Shown: positions 1-9,544, counted from the stretch's first letter. The stretch is DNA of 56,288 nucleotides from Planctomycetaceae bacterium (GCA_021732415.1 JAKFVC010000038.1:1-56288), one strand, 5' to 3'. Translations and numbers: made by a program. Notes: generated from the sequence alone by a model not told the origin.

Positions 1-39
1 CGCCCGCTTTGCCTGCCACGCCCTAAACGGGAGATGCCG

Positions 40-2124
40 ATGCTCCATCGAATTTCACTCCATTCTATTCCGTCGAACGCCGGTCGTGATGTCCGTGGAT
101 TTATCAAAATTCGGACGCTGGTGTTTCTGGTAGGATTGCTGGCCATCGGTGGGGGAACCAGCTGGGCCGTCGTGACCGGGCGGATTTCTTTGGGGACAGC
201 CAAGACCGTCAACTACATCACAGAGACCGTGAAGCGCGGACCGCTGGAGGTCTCGATCACCGAACGTGGCAGCCTGGACAGTGCGGCCAACGTGACTCTG
301 GTGAGCAAGGTCGAAGGCTCGACGACGATCATTCGCATCGTTGAGGAAGGGACCAGCGCGAAGCAGGGCGAGGTCCTGGTGGAACTCGATTCGTCCAAAT
401 GGCGCGACTCAGAGACCCAGCAGCGGATCGTGGTCGAACAGGCTGATGCCGCGCTGAAGCAGGCCATCGAGAAGCGTGAAATCCAGATCACGCAAAACGA
501 AAGCGACATCGCCGCCGCCGTGCTTAAGATGGAATTGGCGATTCTGGATCTCGATCAGTACAAAAACGGTGACTTTGGAAAAGAGAAGGATGATCTGGAA
601 GGCAAACGGACTCTCGCCGAGGAAGAGCTGAAACGCGCGGAAGAGAGCTACGAATTTTCCCTGCAAAATGCCAAGAAAGGCTATGTCTCACAGACCGCAC
701 TCGAAGCGGCGCGAATTTCCAAAGTCCAGAAGTTTCTGGCAGTTGACGTGGCACGTACTGCCGTAAACGTTTTGAAGAAATACACTTGGACCCGCCAGAT
801 TAAAGAGAAAGAAGCGAACGCCACCGAGTTCGAAAAAGAACTCGGGCGAGTTAAACGCAAAGCGTCTGCAGCGATGGCTCAAGCTGAAGCCGATCTCTCC
901 GCCGCCAAGTTGACCGCCGAAGTTGAGAAATCAAAGCTCGACAAGCTACGCGATCAGATTGCGGCTTGCACGATGCGGGCTCCACAGGATGGCGAGGTCG
1001 TCTACGCGAACAACTCGTCTTCTGATCGCCGTGGCGGCAGTTCAGATCAAGCGGCGATTATGGAAGGCGCGCAGGTTCGCGAACGCCAGAACATCATCAA
1101 TCTGCCCGATTTCACTCGCATGCAAGTCAATGCCCGAGTCCACGAATCTCGCATTGGGTTCGTTCGCGAGGGACTGCGTTGCGTAGTGCGTACGGAAGCC
1201 AATCATGGGGAGGACTTCAACGGCATTATTCAAAGCGTGTCGTCGGTCCCCCTGTCCGGCAACTGGCCGAATCGCGACCTCAAGGAATATGCCACGATCA
1301 TCCGTCTGACGGATTCGGTAGAGAAGGTCCGCAAGTTGAAGCCTGGACTGTCAGCAGAGGTGATCATCAAGGTCGATTACTTGCCGAGTTGCTTGCAATT
1401 ACCCGTGCAAACGGTCGTGACGATTGGGTCGAAGCACTACGCTTTCCCCATCATTAACGGCAAGTTGTCACAGCAAGAAGTCACAGTTGGTATGACCAAT
1501 GACATCAATATCGAGATCAAGGGCGGCCTGAAAGAAGGCGACGCCATTGTCATGAATCCGCGGACCGTAGCGTCTGCGGAGATTGGCAAGCTCGAAGATC
1601 TCGTGAAGGCGGAAGAAGAGAAATTCAAAACAGAAGAGGCGAAGACACGGAAGGCCGATGTAATCGCCCCGATGGATGGCCCGAGCGGCGGATTGAAAGC
1701 ACCCAGCCCCGGTGGACCAGGTGCCGGAGGGCAGTTCGCGGGTGGTCCTGGCGGTCCCGAAGGTCGCGGTCGTGGTGGGCCGGGTGGTCCTGGCGGCGCT
1801 GAAGGGGGCGGTCAAGGCCGTGGACCTCGTGGTGAGGGCGGCGGTCCTGGCGCAGGTGGTGGACCGGGTGGAGGTGGACCGGGTGGCGCTGGGTTTGATC
1901 CTGCTGCCATGTTTGCTCGTAACGATCAGAATAGCGATGGAAAGCTGACCGGAGACGAAATCTCCGGACGCATGGCTGATCGTCTGGCGGAAATCGATAC
2001 CGATGGCGACAAGGCCATTTCCAAGGACGAATTCATGGCCAACATGGCCAAACGCCGGGCCGCGGGTGGTGGCGGCGGAGGTGGTGGAGCACGAGTGGCT
2101 CCGGCTGCGGGAGGTTCGCTGTGA
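40..2124 (+). CDS. HlyD/MacA-type periplasmic adaptor with C-terminal EF-hand pair
   Basis: Membrane-fusion (adaptor) subunit of an efflux or export ABC system. It has one membrane segment near residues 25-45, a lipoyl/barrel-sandwich half (RGPLEVSITERGSLDS), a long Lys/Glu-rich coiled-coil hairpin at about 120-310, the returning half (MRAPQDGEVVYA) and a beta-barrel. The C-terminal 150 residues are a Gly/Pro-rich linker followed by two EF-hand loops, DQNSDGKLTGDE and DTDGDKAISKDE (about 631-642 and 655-666, counted from an ATG at 34). An ATG at 34 sits directly on the GGGAG at 29-33, so the ATG at 40 with a 6-base spacer is preferred. The stop overlaps the next gene's GTG start, so the two are co-translated. 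The EF-hand tail is unusual for the family. Confidence 0.9.
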   Translation: MLHRISLHSIPSNAGRDVRGFIKIRTLVFLVGLLAIGGGTSWAVVTGRISLGTAKTVNYITETVKRGPLEVSITERGSLDSAANVTLVSKVEGSTTIIRIVEEGTSAKQGEVLVELDSSKWRDSETQQRIVVEQADAALKQAIEKREIQITQNESDIAAAVLKMELAILDLDQYKNGDFGKEKDDLEGKRTLAEEELKRAEESYEFSLQNAKKGYVSQTALEAARISKVQKFLAVDVARTAVNVLKKYTWTRQIKEKEANATEFEKELGRVKRKASAAMAQAEADLSAAKLTAEVEKSKLDKLRDQIAACTMRAPQDGEVVYANNSSSDRRGGSSDQAAIMEGAQVRERQNIINLPDFTRMQVNARVHESRIGFVREGLRCVVRTEANHGEDFNGIIQSVSSVPLSGNWPNRDLKEYATIIRLTDSVEKVRKLKPGLSAEVIIKVDYLPSCLQLPVQTVVTIGSKHYAFPIINGKLSQQEVTVGMTNDINIEIKGGLKEGDAIVMNPRTVASAEIGKLEDLVKAEEEKFKTEEAKTRKADVIAPMDGPSGGLKAPSPGGPGAGGQFAGGPGGPEGRGRGGPGGPGGAEGGGQGRGPRGEGGGPGAGGGPGGGGPGGAGFDPAAMFARNDQNSDGKLTGDEISGRMADRLAEIDTDGDKAISKDEFMANMAKRRAAGGGGGGGGARVAPAAGGSL

Positions 2125-2822
2125 GCGGAATGGCCGCTGAGGTCAAGGATCTCCAGAAGCGATACTATCTGGGGCCGGTCATTGTGGATGCCTTGCGAGG
2201 CGTTTCGCTGCAGTTTCCCAAGGGTGATTTTGTCGCCATTATGGGAACGTCCGGCAGCGGCAAGAGTACGCTGCTCAATCTGTTGGGGTGTCTCGATCGC
2301 CCTACGGGCGGCGAGTACATCCTGGGCGGGCAGGATGTCGCCAAGCTGAATGATGACGAACTGTCAGCAATTCGTAACAAGCTGCTGGGATTCATCTTTC
2401 AGTCGTACAATCTGATTGCTCAGTACACCGTGCTGGAAAACATAGAAGTCCCTCTGCACTACCGCAAGGGGTATCCGCCCATCTCGGCGGAAGATCGCGA
2501 ACATTGCGAAGCGTTGGCCGAGAAAGTCGGACTGACCGGCCGCATGGACCATCGTCCGTTTCAGCTTTCCGGCGGTCAGCAGCAGCGCGTGGCGATTGCC
2601 CGGGCACTCGTCAATAATCCTGAAATCATTCTCGCCGATGAGCCCACGGGTAATCTGGACTCGGCAACGGGTGAGGAGATCATGCAGATGCTGGAGGCCC
2701 TGAATCGTGAGGGCCGTACGATTGTCATGGTCACCCATGAGAATGACATTGCCCTGCGTGCGAAACGGCAGATCCATATGAAGGACGGCCGCGTGGCAGG
2801 CGAAGGGATTTTCAAGGGGTAA
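2121..2822 (+). CDS. ABC transporter ATP-binding protein, MacB/LolD type
   Basis: Cytoplasmic ATPase that would energise the adaptor encoded just upstream. It has a Walker A (GTSGSGKST), the family-typical [11 protein letters not shown], a Q-loop region (FIFQSYNLI), the signature [15 protein letters not shown] and a Walker B ([12 protein letters not shown]), in 233 residues as usual for MacB/LolD ATPases. The GTG start overlaps the preceding stop; CGGGAGG at 2108-2114 with a 6-base spacer supports GTG 2121 over the ATG at 2130. No FtsX/MacB-like permease follows; it may lie upstream of the window. Substrate unknown. Confidence 0.93.
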   Translation: MSGMAAEVKDLQKRYYLGPVIVDALRGVSLQFPKGDFVAIMGTSGSGKSTLLNLLGCLDRPTGGEYILGGQDVAKLNDDELSAIRNKLLGFIFQSYNLIAQYTVLENIEVPLHYRKGYPPISAEDREHCEALAEKVGLTGRMDHRPFQLSGGQQQRVAIARALVNNPEIILADEPTGNLDSATGEEIMQMLEALNREGRTIVMVTHENDIALRAKRQIHMKDGRVAGEGIFKG

Positions 2823-3175
2823 GCTTTGTAGCCTGACTCTCCAGAGTCGGGCGCGCTGCAACCCGGCTCAAGTGTCATCAATCACTACGCCTTCGATCGG
2901 GTGCCACTGGCTATGCCAGTGCGAGTGGTCTTTCGGTGCCCTATCCGGCAAAGCACTGGCATAGCCAGTGGCACCCAGAATCTAGCCTATTGAAGCATAC
3001 TGCGGTTGCCTTGCGGGCCCCAAATGGTCGACTGCTCGCAGTCAAATTTTGCCCGACTCTGGAGAGTCAGGCTACCGAGGAATTCGTCCCTGATTTTCTC
3101 CGTGTGAAGTTTTCGCTATGATGCGGCTGAGTATTGGGCCACCTCCTTCTGTCCGCTTTTCGGCGTCTGCCTTTC
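2823..3175. other. Intergenic region with two nested inverted repeats
   Basis: No credible gene. Outer arms 2829-2852 and 3051-3074 are perfect 24-base complements (TAGCCTGACTCTCC..., itself holding the hairpin GACTCTccAGAGTC). Inner arms 2899-2922 and 2953-2976 are perfect 24-base complements of an unrelated sequence (GGGTGCCACTGGCTATGCC...). Confidence 0.85.
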
Positions 3176-5023
3176 ATGGAACACGCATTCCGTATCACAA
3201 TCTTCGAAGGCATTCGACTCGTCTTTGAAAAAGAAGTCGTGGGAGCCATCGAGCTGGGGCGACAGCGCAAGGAAGAGGCTGGCCCGTTGTCGATGCAACA
3301 GGTCGGCGATGGAGTCCGAATCGTCGTTGCGGAATTGACCGAGACCTCGGTTTCTCGCCAGCAGGTGCGGATTGAAGCACGTGTGGACGGACACTTCCTG
3401 GTCCGCAATCTGGGGACCAACAGCCCCATTCAGTTGAAGCCGCCGCGCACGCTCGAGCCCGGTCAATCGTGGGTCTGCGTCGGGACGACTCGGATTCAAC
3501 TGGGCTCGCGGCTGGTGTGCGTCGAGATGGTCCCGATCATCACTTCGGAGACCGAGGTGACGGAGAACAGTTCGGTCCTCAGTCTGCAGTCGGCCACAAT
3601 TCTGCCCGGCGCGCGATTCGGGTTCGACTCGGATCTGGTGAAATCGGTCCGGTCGGCCCCGATCGCCGATCAGCTCGAGCCGATGATTCGTAACCTGCAG
3701 GCGGCCATCGATGTCTTCCAGGGTGCCAGCACCACTTTGGACTTTTATCGTCACGCAGTGCAATCGGTCGTCGATCTCGTCGGTCTGGATACCGGCCGCG
3801 TCCTGCTGTGGTTGGGAGACCATTGGAAGCTGGTCTCGATGGCCACCGCGGAAAAACTCGAAGATCAGACGGTCATTCCCTACAGTAACTTCGTGCTGAA
3901 TAAGGTCCGCGAGCAGAAACGAACTCTCTGGCAGATGGGTGGAGGTCAGGACGTTTCGGCCAGTTTGATCAATGTGCAATCGGTGGTCGCATCGCCGATC
4001 TTGAACAGCCGTGGCGACTTGATTGGCGTCCTGTATGGCGACCGCGGTTACGGCGGTCTCACGGCCGAACGCGAAATCACGCGTTTCGAGGCCATGCTGG
4101 TGGAACTGCTGGCATGCAGTGTGGCGTCAGGTCTGCTGCGCGTTCAGCAGGAAGAAGCACTGCAGGCCCAGCGGTTGCGATTCGAACAGTTTCAATCCAA
4201 AAAGCTGGCCGAACAATTGGAAAGCCAGCCCGACCTGCTGAAGGGGCGTGAGGTTGATGTCTCGGTGCTGTTCGTCGACATCCGCCGCTTCAGCAAGATC
4301 AGCGTCGACCTGGGGGCGGCAACGACGTTTGAATGGATCAACGACGTCATGTCCGCGCTGTCGGAATGTGTTAATGAAACCGATGGCATTATCGTCGATT
4401 ACGTCGGCGACGAAATCATGGCGATGTGGGGGGCTCCCGACCTCCAACCCGATCATGCCGCACGGGCCTGCACGGCGGCCTTGCGCATGTTCGAACAGAT
4501 TCCGGTCATTCATGCCAAGTGGAAATCGCATCTGCCCGAGCCCTTCGCGATCGGGATCGGCATCAATACGGGACCAGCACAGGTGGGCAATATCGGCTCG
4601 CACCGTAAGTTCAAATACGGTCCGCTCGGCCCCACCGTGAACATGGCCAGTCGCATGCAGGGTTGCACCAAGTATTTGCGCTGCCCGTGCGTGGTCAGCG
4701 CGATGACGCGCGCTGCCCTGGGCCCCGAATGGTTTACCCGACGCCTGTGCGAAGTACGGGTCGTGAATATCTCGCAGCCGGTTCCCTTGTTTGAATTGAC
4801 AAATGGGCAAGCGATCAACTGGGGCCCCTTGCGTGAGAACTACGAAGCAGCGTTAACCGCTTTTGAGCAACGCGAGTTTCGCAAAGCGGCGGCGCTGCTG
4901 GGTGCGCTCCTGGAACGCTATCCGGATGACGGGCCGAGCCTGGTCTTGATGTCCCGAGCGGTTCAGGCATTGCTGGAGGCGACAGATACGTTTGATCCCG
5001 TGTGGAACATGCCGGGCAAATGA
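3176..5023 (+). CDS. FHA-GAF-class III nucleotide cyclase
   Basis: Predicted cytoplasmic signalling enzyme making a cyclic nucleotide. Order: FHA-like domain (about 1-115, with VSRQQVRI, a phosphothreonine-binding type motif), GAF domain (about 185-345), class III cyclase domain (about 355-530), then a short helical TPR-like tail. Metal-binding Asp368 (FVDIRRF) and Asp412 (GDEIMAMWG) are present, as are Asn489 and Arg493 (VNMASRM). The base-selecting positions look non-standard: Tyr409 where Lys is usual and Gly482 where Asp/Thr is usual, so the substrate is uncertain. An in-frame TTG at 3134 exists, but the ATG at 3176 begins the FHA homology. It follows the ABC gene at 350 bases and is probably a separate unit. 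Confidence 0.87.
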   Translation: MEHAFRITIFEGIRLVFEKEVVGAIELGRQRKEEAGPLSMQQVGDGVRIVVAELTETSVSRQQVRIEARVDGHFLVRNLGTNSPIQLKPPRTLEPGQSWVCVGTTRIQLGSRLVCVEMVPIITSETEVTENSSVLSLQSATILPGARFGFDSDLVKSVRSAPIADQLEPMIRNLQAAIDVFQGASTTLDFYRHAVQSVVDLVGLDTGRVLLWLGDHWKLVSMATAEKLEDQTVIPYSNFVLNKVREQKRTLWQMGGGQDVSASLINVQSVVASPILNSRGDLIGVLYGDRGYGGLTAEREITRFEAMLVELLACSVASGLLRVQQEEALQAQRLRFEQFQSKKLAEQLESQPDLLKGREVDVSVLFVDIRRFSKISVDLGAATTFEWINDVMSALSECVNETDGIIVDYVGDEIMAMWGAPDLQPDHAARACTAALRMFEQIPVIHAKWKSHLPEPFAIGIGINTGPAQVGNIGSHRKFKYGPLGPTVNMASRMQGCTKYLRCPCVVSAMTRAALGPEWFTRRLCEVRVVNISQPVPLFELTNGQAINWGPLRENYEAALTAFEQREFRKAAALLGALLERYPDDGPSLVLMSRAVQALLEATDTFDPVWNMPGK

Positions 5024-5331
5024 TCCGCATCCGCGGACAGCGCCAATATATATCAAACGACACTTCTCCCCTCGCCCTGGTACTCCGGGGAGAGGGGTCG
5101 GGGGTGAGGGGCAGTCCGAGCGTCGCTCGACTGGCCATTCAAAAGCGTTCTTTTTCCGGGAAGTATTAGGATTCACGTCGCTGGTCGATCGTGCCCCTCT
5201 CCCCGGAGTACCAGGGCGAGGGGAGCCAGATTCATTCTTACTCAGACTCACAAAATCTCCTTTGACGATTCATCAAACGCGGCCTAGCGGCGGCCACGGC
5301 GGTCTCGACAAGCCTCCTGCGCACTTCTAAC
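5024..5331. repeat. Inverted repeat with 32-base arms
   Basis: Arms 5066-5097 and 5194-5225 are perfect complements (CTCCCCTCGCCCTGGTACTC...). They lie between the cyclase gene and the marR-like gene, both on the plus strand. A third copy of the left arm plus 12 flanking bases recurs at 56245-56288, at the window edge. No gene is visible between the arms. Confidence 0.9.
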
Positions 5332-5838
5332 ATGGGCTGGATGAATCCACGGAAATCAGACACCACCGAGCCGCCGTGCACTCGTCGATTCGACTCGCTC
5401 GCGCAGGAAGCCTTCCTCGTCCTCTGGCGGACGTACGACCGTCTGCGGATCCTGGAAGACGACTTATTTCAGCGGTTCGATATCACGGCCCAGCAGTACA
5501 ACGTCTTACGACTACTGCGAGGCGAACATCCGGGCCGCCTGCCGACTCTGGCGCTGGCCTCGCGGCTGGTGTCGCGTGCCCCCGATATTACCCGGATGTT
5601 GGATAAGCTCGCCGAACGCAAATTCATCGAACGTGAGCGGTTGCCGGAAAACCGGCGCGTCGTGCAAGTTGGCATCACACCCAACGGCTTAGGGCTGTTG
5701 AAGGAACTTGATGTCCAAGTCCGCGCCTGCCACCAGACGCAATTGGGACACATGTCAGAAGAGGAACTGCACCAGCTGATTGGCTTGCTGAATCAGGCTC
5801 GGCATCCACATGAGGATGGGCAAAGCGTGTGGAAGTGA
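5332..5838 (+). CDS. MarR-family transcriptional regulator
   Basis: Winged-helix DNA-binding regulator of 168 residues, the usual MarR length. Features: an N-terminal dimerisation helix (AQEAFLVLWRTYDRL), the helix-turn-helix region (ITAQQYNVLRLLRGEHPGRLPTLALASRL then APDITRMLDKL, about residues 48-90) and the wing with the hallmark DxR-like turn (ERERLPENRRVVQVGIT). C-terminal helices complete the dimer interface. No divergent target gene is adjacent; the next gene is convergent. Ligand and regulon cannot be read from the sequence. Confidence 0.88.
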   Translation: MGWMNPRKSDTTEPPCTRRFDSLAQEAFLVLWRTYDRLRILEDDLFQRFDITAQQYNVLRLLRGEHPGRLPTLALASRLVSRAPDITRMLDKLAERKFIERERLPENRRVVQVGITPNGLGLLKELDVQVRACHQTQLGHMSEEELHQLIGLLNQARHPHEDGQSVWK

Positions 5839-5876
5839 GCTCGAGCGCCAAAGAGATAGGGTGAGCTATTGCGGTC

Positions 5877-5965
5877 GATGGGAGGGCGAGGCTCCCGCCG
5901 AGCTGCATAGTCTTTCGAGAACCGATAGACGCTTGCGGTTCGGCAGGAGCCTCACCCTCCCATCA
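5877..5965. repeat. Inverted repeat between convergent genes
   Basis: Left arm GATGGGAGGGCGAGGCTCCC... (5877-5903) and right arm ...AGGAGCCTCACCCTCCCATC (to 5965) are near-complementary. This is the GGGAGGGtGAGGCTCC family found also at 22950, 25270 and 40254. It sits between the MarR gene and the convergent propeller gene, where it could end transcription both ways. Confidence 0.8.
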
Positions 5966-5985
5966 ACTATGTCCTGCGACTGGGC

Positions 5986-7242
5986 CTACTTCTTCTTGCC
6001 GATGCACCACAGGAACTCTTCGCCTCGAATGAAGAGCTGTCCGTCGCTGGCGGCGGGTGATGATGAGCACCCGTCGCCGATTTCGTTGGTAGCAACGACT
6101 TCGAGTTCCGGCCCCGGCTTGACGATTTTGGTCACGCCGTCGTCATCCAGGAAATAGACCAGTCCGTTCGCGGTCAACAGCGAACCGCTGTAGTGCCCGG
6201 CCAATCGCTTCTGCCAGGCGATCTTGCCGGTCTTCGCTTCGAAACAGGTTCCCACGCCATCATCGGCGGCGACCAGGAAGTAGTCCCCTACCGCGACTGG
6301 TGAGGGGACATACGAAACTCCACTCCGCAGATGGTGCCAGACCACGTTGGTCTTGGTGACGTTTCCGGTGCCGGTTGGGTTGATCGCCATGATGTGACGT
6401 TCCGGGAAGCCGCCGGTGACGAACAACAAGTCGTGCTGGTAAACCAGCGACGCCACGAATTGCTCAGTAGGACCGTCAATGATCCACTGGCGGACTCCCG
6501 TGCGCGGGTCGTAACTGGCCACACACTTGTTGCCCGACAACATCATCTGCGTCCGGCCATTGATTTCGCGAATGATGGGCGTGCAGTAACTGCGCGTGCG
6601 GTTCTCGCGCGGCGTCTTCCAGACGGTCTCGCCAGTTTCTCTGTCGAGAGCTACCAGATACGAGTCGCCGTCGTGATCTCCGTTCACGATCACCAGATTT
6701 TCAAACAAGATCGGCGAACTGCAGTAACCGTGGACGCTCGAAAAGACTCCGGGCTCAACCTTCCATGCCACGTTGCCTTCGAAGTCATAAGCCGTCACGT
6801 GCATCTGCTTCTCATTGAGGAAGCTGACGTAGATCCGCTTGCCGTCGGTCGCGGGGGTACTCGAAGCGTGGCTGTTGAGCTTGTGAATCCGCTCCAGCGG
6901 TGCTTTCAGTACCAGTTGCTCCCAGCGAACCTCGCCAGTCGCTCGATCCAGGGCCGTCAGCGTGCGAGCTGTTTCATCAAGCTTCGCACCGACCACGAAG
7001 ACATGCTGTCCCCAGACGATGGGTGAGGCGTGGCCGCCAGCATGGACTTTGACCTTCCACTGCACGTTTTCGGTGGCCGACCACTTTGTCGGAAGTTGAG
7101 GTTCCTCAGCCGATCCATCGCCGCGCGGGCCGCGCCATTGCGGCCAATTCTCCGCGTAGGCGCTGTCTGACTTGGAACAGAACACGACCAGCACTGTGAC
7201 TAGGACCGTCAGAAGGCGCCAGAGGTTACCGCGGAATCTCAT
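5986..7242 (-). CDS. Secreted PQQ-type beta-propeller protein
   Basis: Exported protein of 418 residues. The N-terminus has a signal peptide (RLLTVLVTVLVVFCSKSDSAYA, cleavage after residue 30), followed at once by the planctomycete hallmark ENWPQWRGPRGDG. The rest is repeated propeller blades with the PQQ-repeat consensus A-x-D-x-x-T-G-x-x-x-W: LDRATGEVRW, LDRETGETVW, YDPRTGVRQW, EAKTGKIAWQ. Such proteins resemble BamB or quinoprotein dehydrogenases; no catalytic dehydrogenase residues can be identified, so a non-enzymatic or unknown role is likely. A second member of the family lies at 33079. Confidence 0.9.
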   Translation of the reverse strand: MRFRGNLWRLLTVLVTVLVVFCSKSDSAYAENWPQWRGPRGDGSAEEPQLPTKWSATENVQWKVKVHAGGHASPIVWGQHVFVVGAKLDETARTLTALDRATGEVRWEQLVLKAPLERIHKLNSHASSTPATDGKRIYVSFLNEKQMHVTAYDFEGNVAWKVEPGVFSSVHGYCSSPILFENLVIVNGDHDGDSYLVALDRETGETVWKTPRENRTRSYCTPIIREINGRTQMMLSGNKCVASYDPRTGVRQWIIDGPTEQFVASLVYQHDLLFVTGGFPERHIMAINPTGTGNVTKTNVVWHHLRSGVSYVPSPVAVGDYFLVAADDGVGTCFEAKTGKIAWQKRLAGHYSGSLLTANGLVYFLDDDGVTKIVKPGPELEVVATNEIGDGCSSSPAASDGQLFIRGEEFLWCIGKKK

Positions 7243-8179
7243 GTGTTTTCGCCCTATGGAGTGCGTGGCAGATCTTGAGTCGCGAAAGTTCGCTTATTCA
7301 CACTATATAAACGATTGCGTATGTCTGCTGCGATCGCTGTCGGTAATTTCTTCAATCGAAATGAGAAATAATTTCAATGAGTGAAAATTCCTCCATCAAA
7401 AAAGTGATAATTCACGATGGGTTGCCTTGCATCGAGTTTAACGGATGTGCAAGATGGGTACTGTAGATTCATGGTGAGAAAAGACACCAAAACTGCAGCG
7501 ACTCTTCGGCTTACGGCGTCCTATGATGATTGAGGGAGCGGTCCGGCTCCTCTCATGTATGAGCTCGGCTCGGGGTTCGAAGATCATCTGTTTGGAACGT
7601 TGATTGCTGCGAGCAGAAGGACGACAACCCGCGCGAAACCATGTCGTTCGTACGCAAAGTTTTGGGAGCCTGAGAAAAACTCACCGCTCGTGCTGACTCG
7701 TGGGATGGTTTGGGGAACTGAATTGCCTGTCCCGCGAAGTTCAGCGTTTACCCGTGTGTCACATCAATCTGTGTTCAGGATGACTTGTGGTCGAGGTGCG
7801 TTTTCGATGGCTTGACTGAGACGTGACTGATGAAAAGTTGAGGGATGCTGACCCGAGGGGCTTGCCTCCTGGCCCAGATCTCGCGCGTTAGAATTGAACT
7901 CTTTAAACTCGTCGTTGCAGTTTAACAGCGGTTTGATTCAAGTTCGGTGGGTCAGTAGGAATTCGCTAGAGTCCCCAGTCATCTCCAGCTTATGTTGTAA
8001 GAACAATAGGTATCATCGTCTTGAGATCTCGTTTTCCTGATGGTAGGGACCGAATCGGTTTTGCATCGGGGAGCGTTTCTGTGGAAAATATCGGCAACTC
8101 AGGACAAGCCAGCGGCAGCGGTCAGGGTGTCTGACCAACTTTGCACCAATAGAACACGCAGCATTGAAGAGAGGGGAAC
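7243..8179. other. Long gene-free stretch
   Basis: About 940 bases between the divergent propeller gene and the Cys-rich protein gene. Small open frames here lack ribosome sites and recognisable protein features. I see no strong hairpins or repeats. It must hold the promoters of both flanking genes. AGAGGGGAAC just before 8180 is the ribosome site of the next gene. Confidence 0.6.
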
Positions 8180-9544
8180 ATGAAACATTTAGGGGCTGGG
8201 ATCATCGCCGTACTGGTGATGTTCTCAGGAACAGGGCCTTCCGAGGCTCAGGCTGGTCGTTATTGTGGGGGCGGCTGTTACAGCGGCTGTCCCGTGCAAG
8301 CTTGTGCGCAATCCTGCTGCTACACGCAGTACCAGGTCCAGCGACAAACTTGTTACCGCACTGTCGCCGAGACTGTCTGGGACCGACAGGAATACACCGT
8401 TAATCGCAACGTGTATGAAACCGTCTGTGAAGATCGCCCCGTGACCTGCATGCGCACGGTCATGGATCGTCAGGAACGTGATGTTCCTTACACGGTTTGC
8501 CGCCAGGTTCAGGAGTGCTCGCAGCGTGAAGAACGCTACACCACCTGTCACCCGGTTTGGGAAACCGCCTGCCGCGAAGTCACTCGCGTTGTTCGCCGAC
8601 CGGTCTTCCAAGACCACGTGCGGACCGAGAACTACACTGTCTGCCGCCCCGTGTGTGAGACCATCATGCGCGAATGCCGGCAGACCGTCATGCGTCAGGT
8701 CTGTGAAGTGGTTAATCAACCCCGTTGCCGGACAGTCATGCGGCCAGTCGTTGAAAACCGCTGCGTAACGGAAATCGTTCCGAACTGGACGACCCAGCAG
8801 GTTTATCATCCCGGCCGTTGTGTGCCGCGAACTTATGTGGATGCCTGTGGCTGCCCACGAACCTGCATGGTGCAATGTCCTGGCTTCTACACCTGTCAGC
8901 GGATCTACTGTCCGCAAACGGTGCAACGCCAGATTTCATGCACTCGTTATGTGCCTGAAGTCATCAATGAAACAGTGCCCGTCCAGGTGATGCGGTGCGT
9001 GCCGGAAGTGGTTGTCACTCAGGTTCCGCAACAGGTCACACGGATGGTTCAGCAAGTGTGCCAACGCCAGATTCCGTATCGCACCTGTAACTGGGTTTGC
9101 GAAAACGTCGTCGATCGCGTTCCTTATCGCACCTGCCGGATGGTGACTCAGGAACACGTTCGCTCGGTCCCCGTCGTCACTTGCCGCATGATCCAGGAAC
9201 AACGCGTTCGTCGCGAAGTGTACTGTGTGCCGCGTCAAGAATCCTATGTGGTGACTCAGCGAGTTGCTCGTCCGGTTTGCCGGGTTGTGCAACAGCAGAT
9301 GTGCCGCATGGTTCCGCGACAGGTTTGCCGTCAAGAGCCTTATGAAATCTGCACGATGGTGCCAGTCCAGGTTTGCCCGCAGGCGACTCCGTGCTGTGGT
9401 TTGCCGGCCGGTGCTGGTCCTTCAGTAGGCAATCCGACTCCGGTGGAAGCCGCCAAGCCGGTGCCGACACCCGAGCCCGCCGCTCCGCCAGCTACCGACG
9501 CCCCGCCGAAGCCCGAAGCTGACAAGCCTGGTCCGTCTGCCTGA
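8180..9544 (+). CDS. Cys-rich secreted YTV-type repeat protein, probable cell-wall protein
   Basis: 454 residues with a signal peptide (cleavage near GPSEAQA, residue 25). The body is a Cys-, Arg-, Val- and Gln-rich array of short repeats of the form C-R-x-V-x-x-x-V, with YTV motifs (QEYTVNRN, VPYTVCRQ, ENYTVCRP). Cys recur about every 10-20 residues, suiting an extensively disulfide-linked structure. The tail is Pro/Ala-rich (TPEPAAPPATDAPPKPEA). YTV proteins are known from proteomics of the planctomycete Rhodopirellula as wall-associated; assignment here is by motif and composition. Start is supported by AGAGGGGAAC. A perfect GCAA-capped hairpin follows the stop. Confidence 0.8.
   Translation: MKHLGAGIIAVLVMFSGTGPSEAQAGRYCGGGCYSGCPVQACAQSCCYTQYQVQRQTCYRTVAETVWDRQEYTVNRNVYETVCEDRPVTCMRTVMDRQERDVPYTVCRQVQECSQREERYTTCHPVWETACREVTRVVRRPVFQDHVRTENYTVCRPVCETIMRECRQTVMRQVCEVVNQPRCRTVMRPVVENRCVTEIVPNWTTQQVYHPGRCVPRTYVDACGCPRTCMVQCPGFYTCQRIYCPQTVQRQISCTRYVPEVINETVPVQVMRCVPEVVVTQVPQQVTRMVQQVCQRQIPYRTCNWVCENVVDRVPYRTCRMVTQEHVRSVPVVTCRMIQEQRVRREVYCVPRQESYVVTQRVARPVCRVVQQQMCRMVPRQVCRQEPYEICTMVPVQVCPQATPCCGLPAGAGPSVGNPTPVEAAKPVPTPEPAAPPATDAPPKPEADKPGPSA

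Noticed and set aside
7555-7815. 86-codon open frame in the 7.2-8.2 kb gap
   Set aside because: No ribosome site, no signal or domain, composition unlike neighbouring genes.
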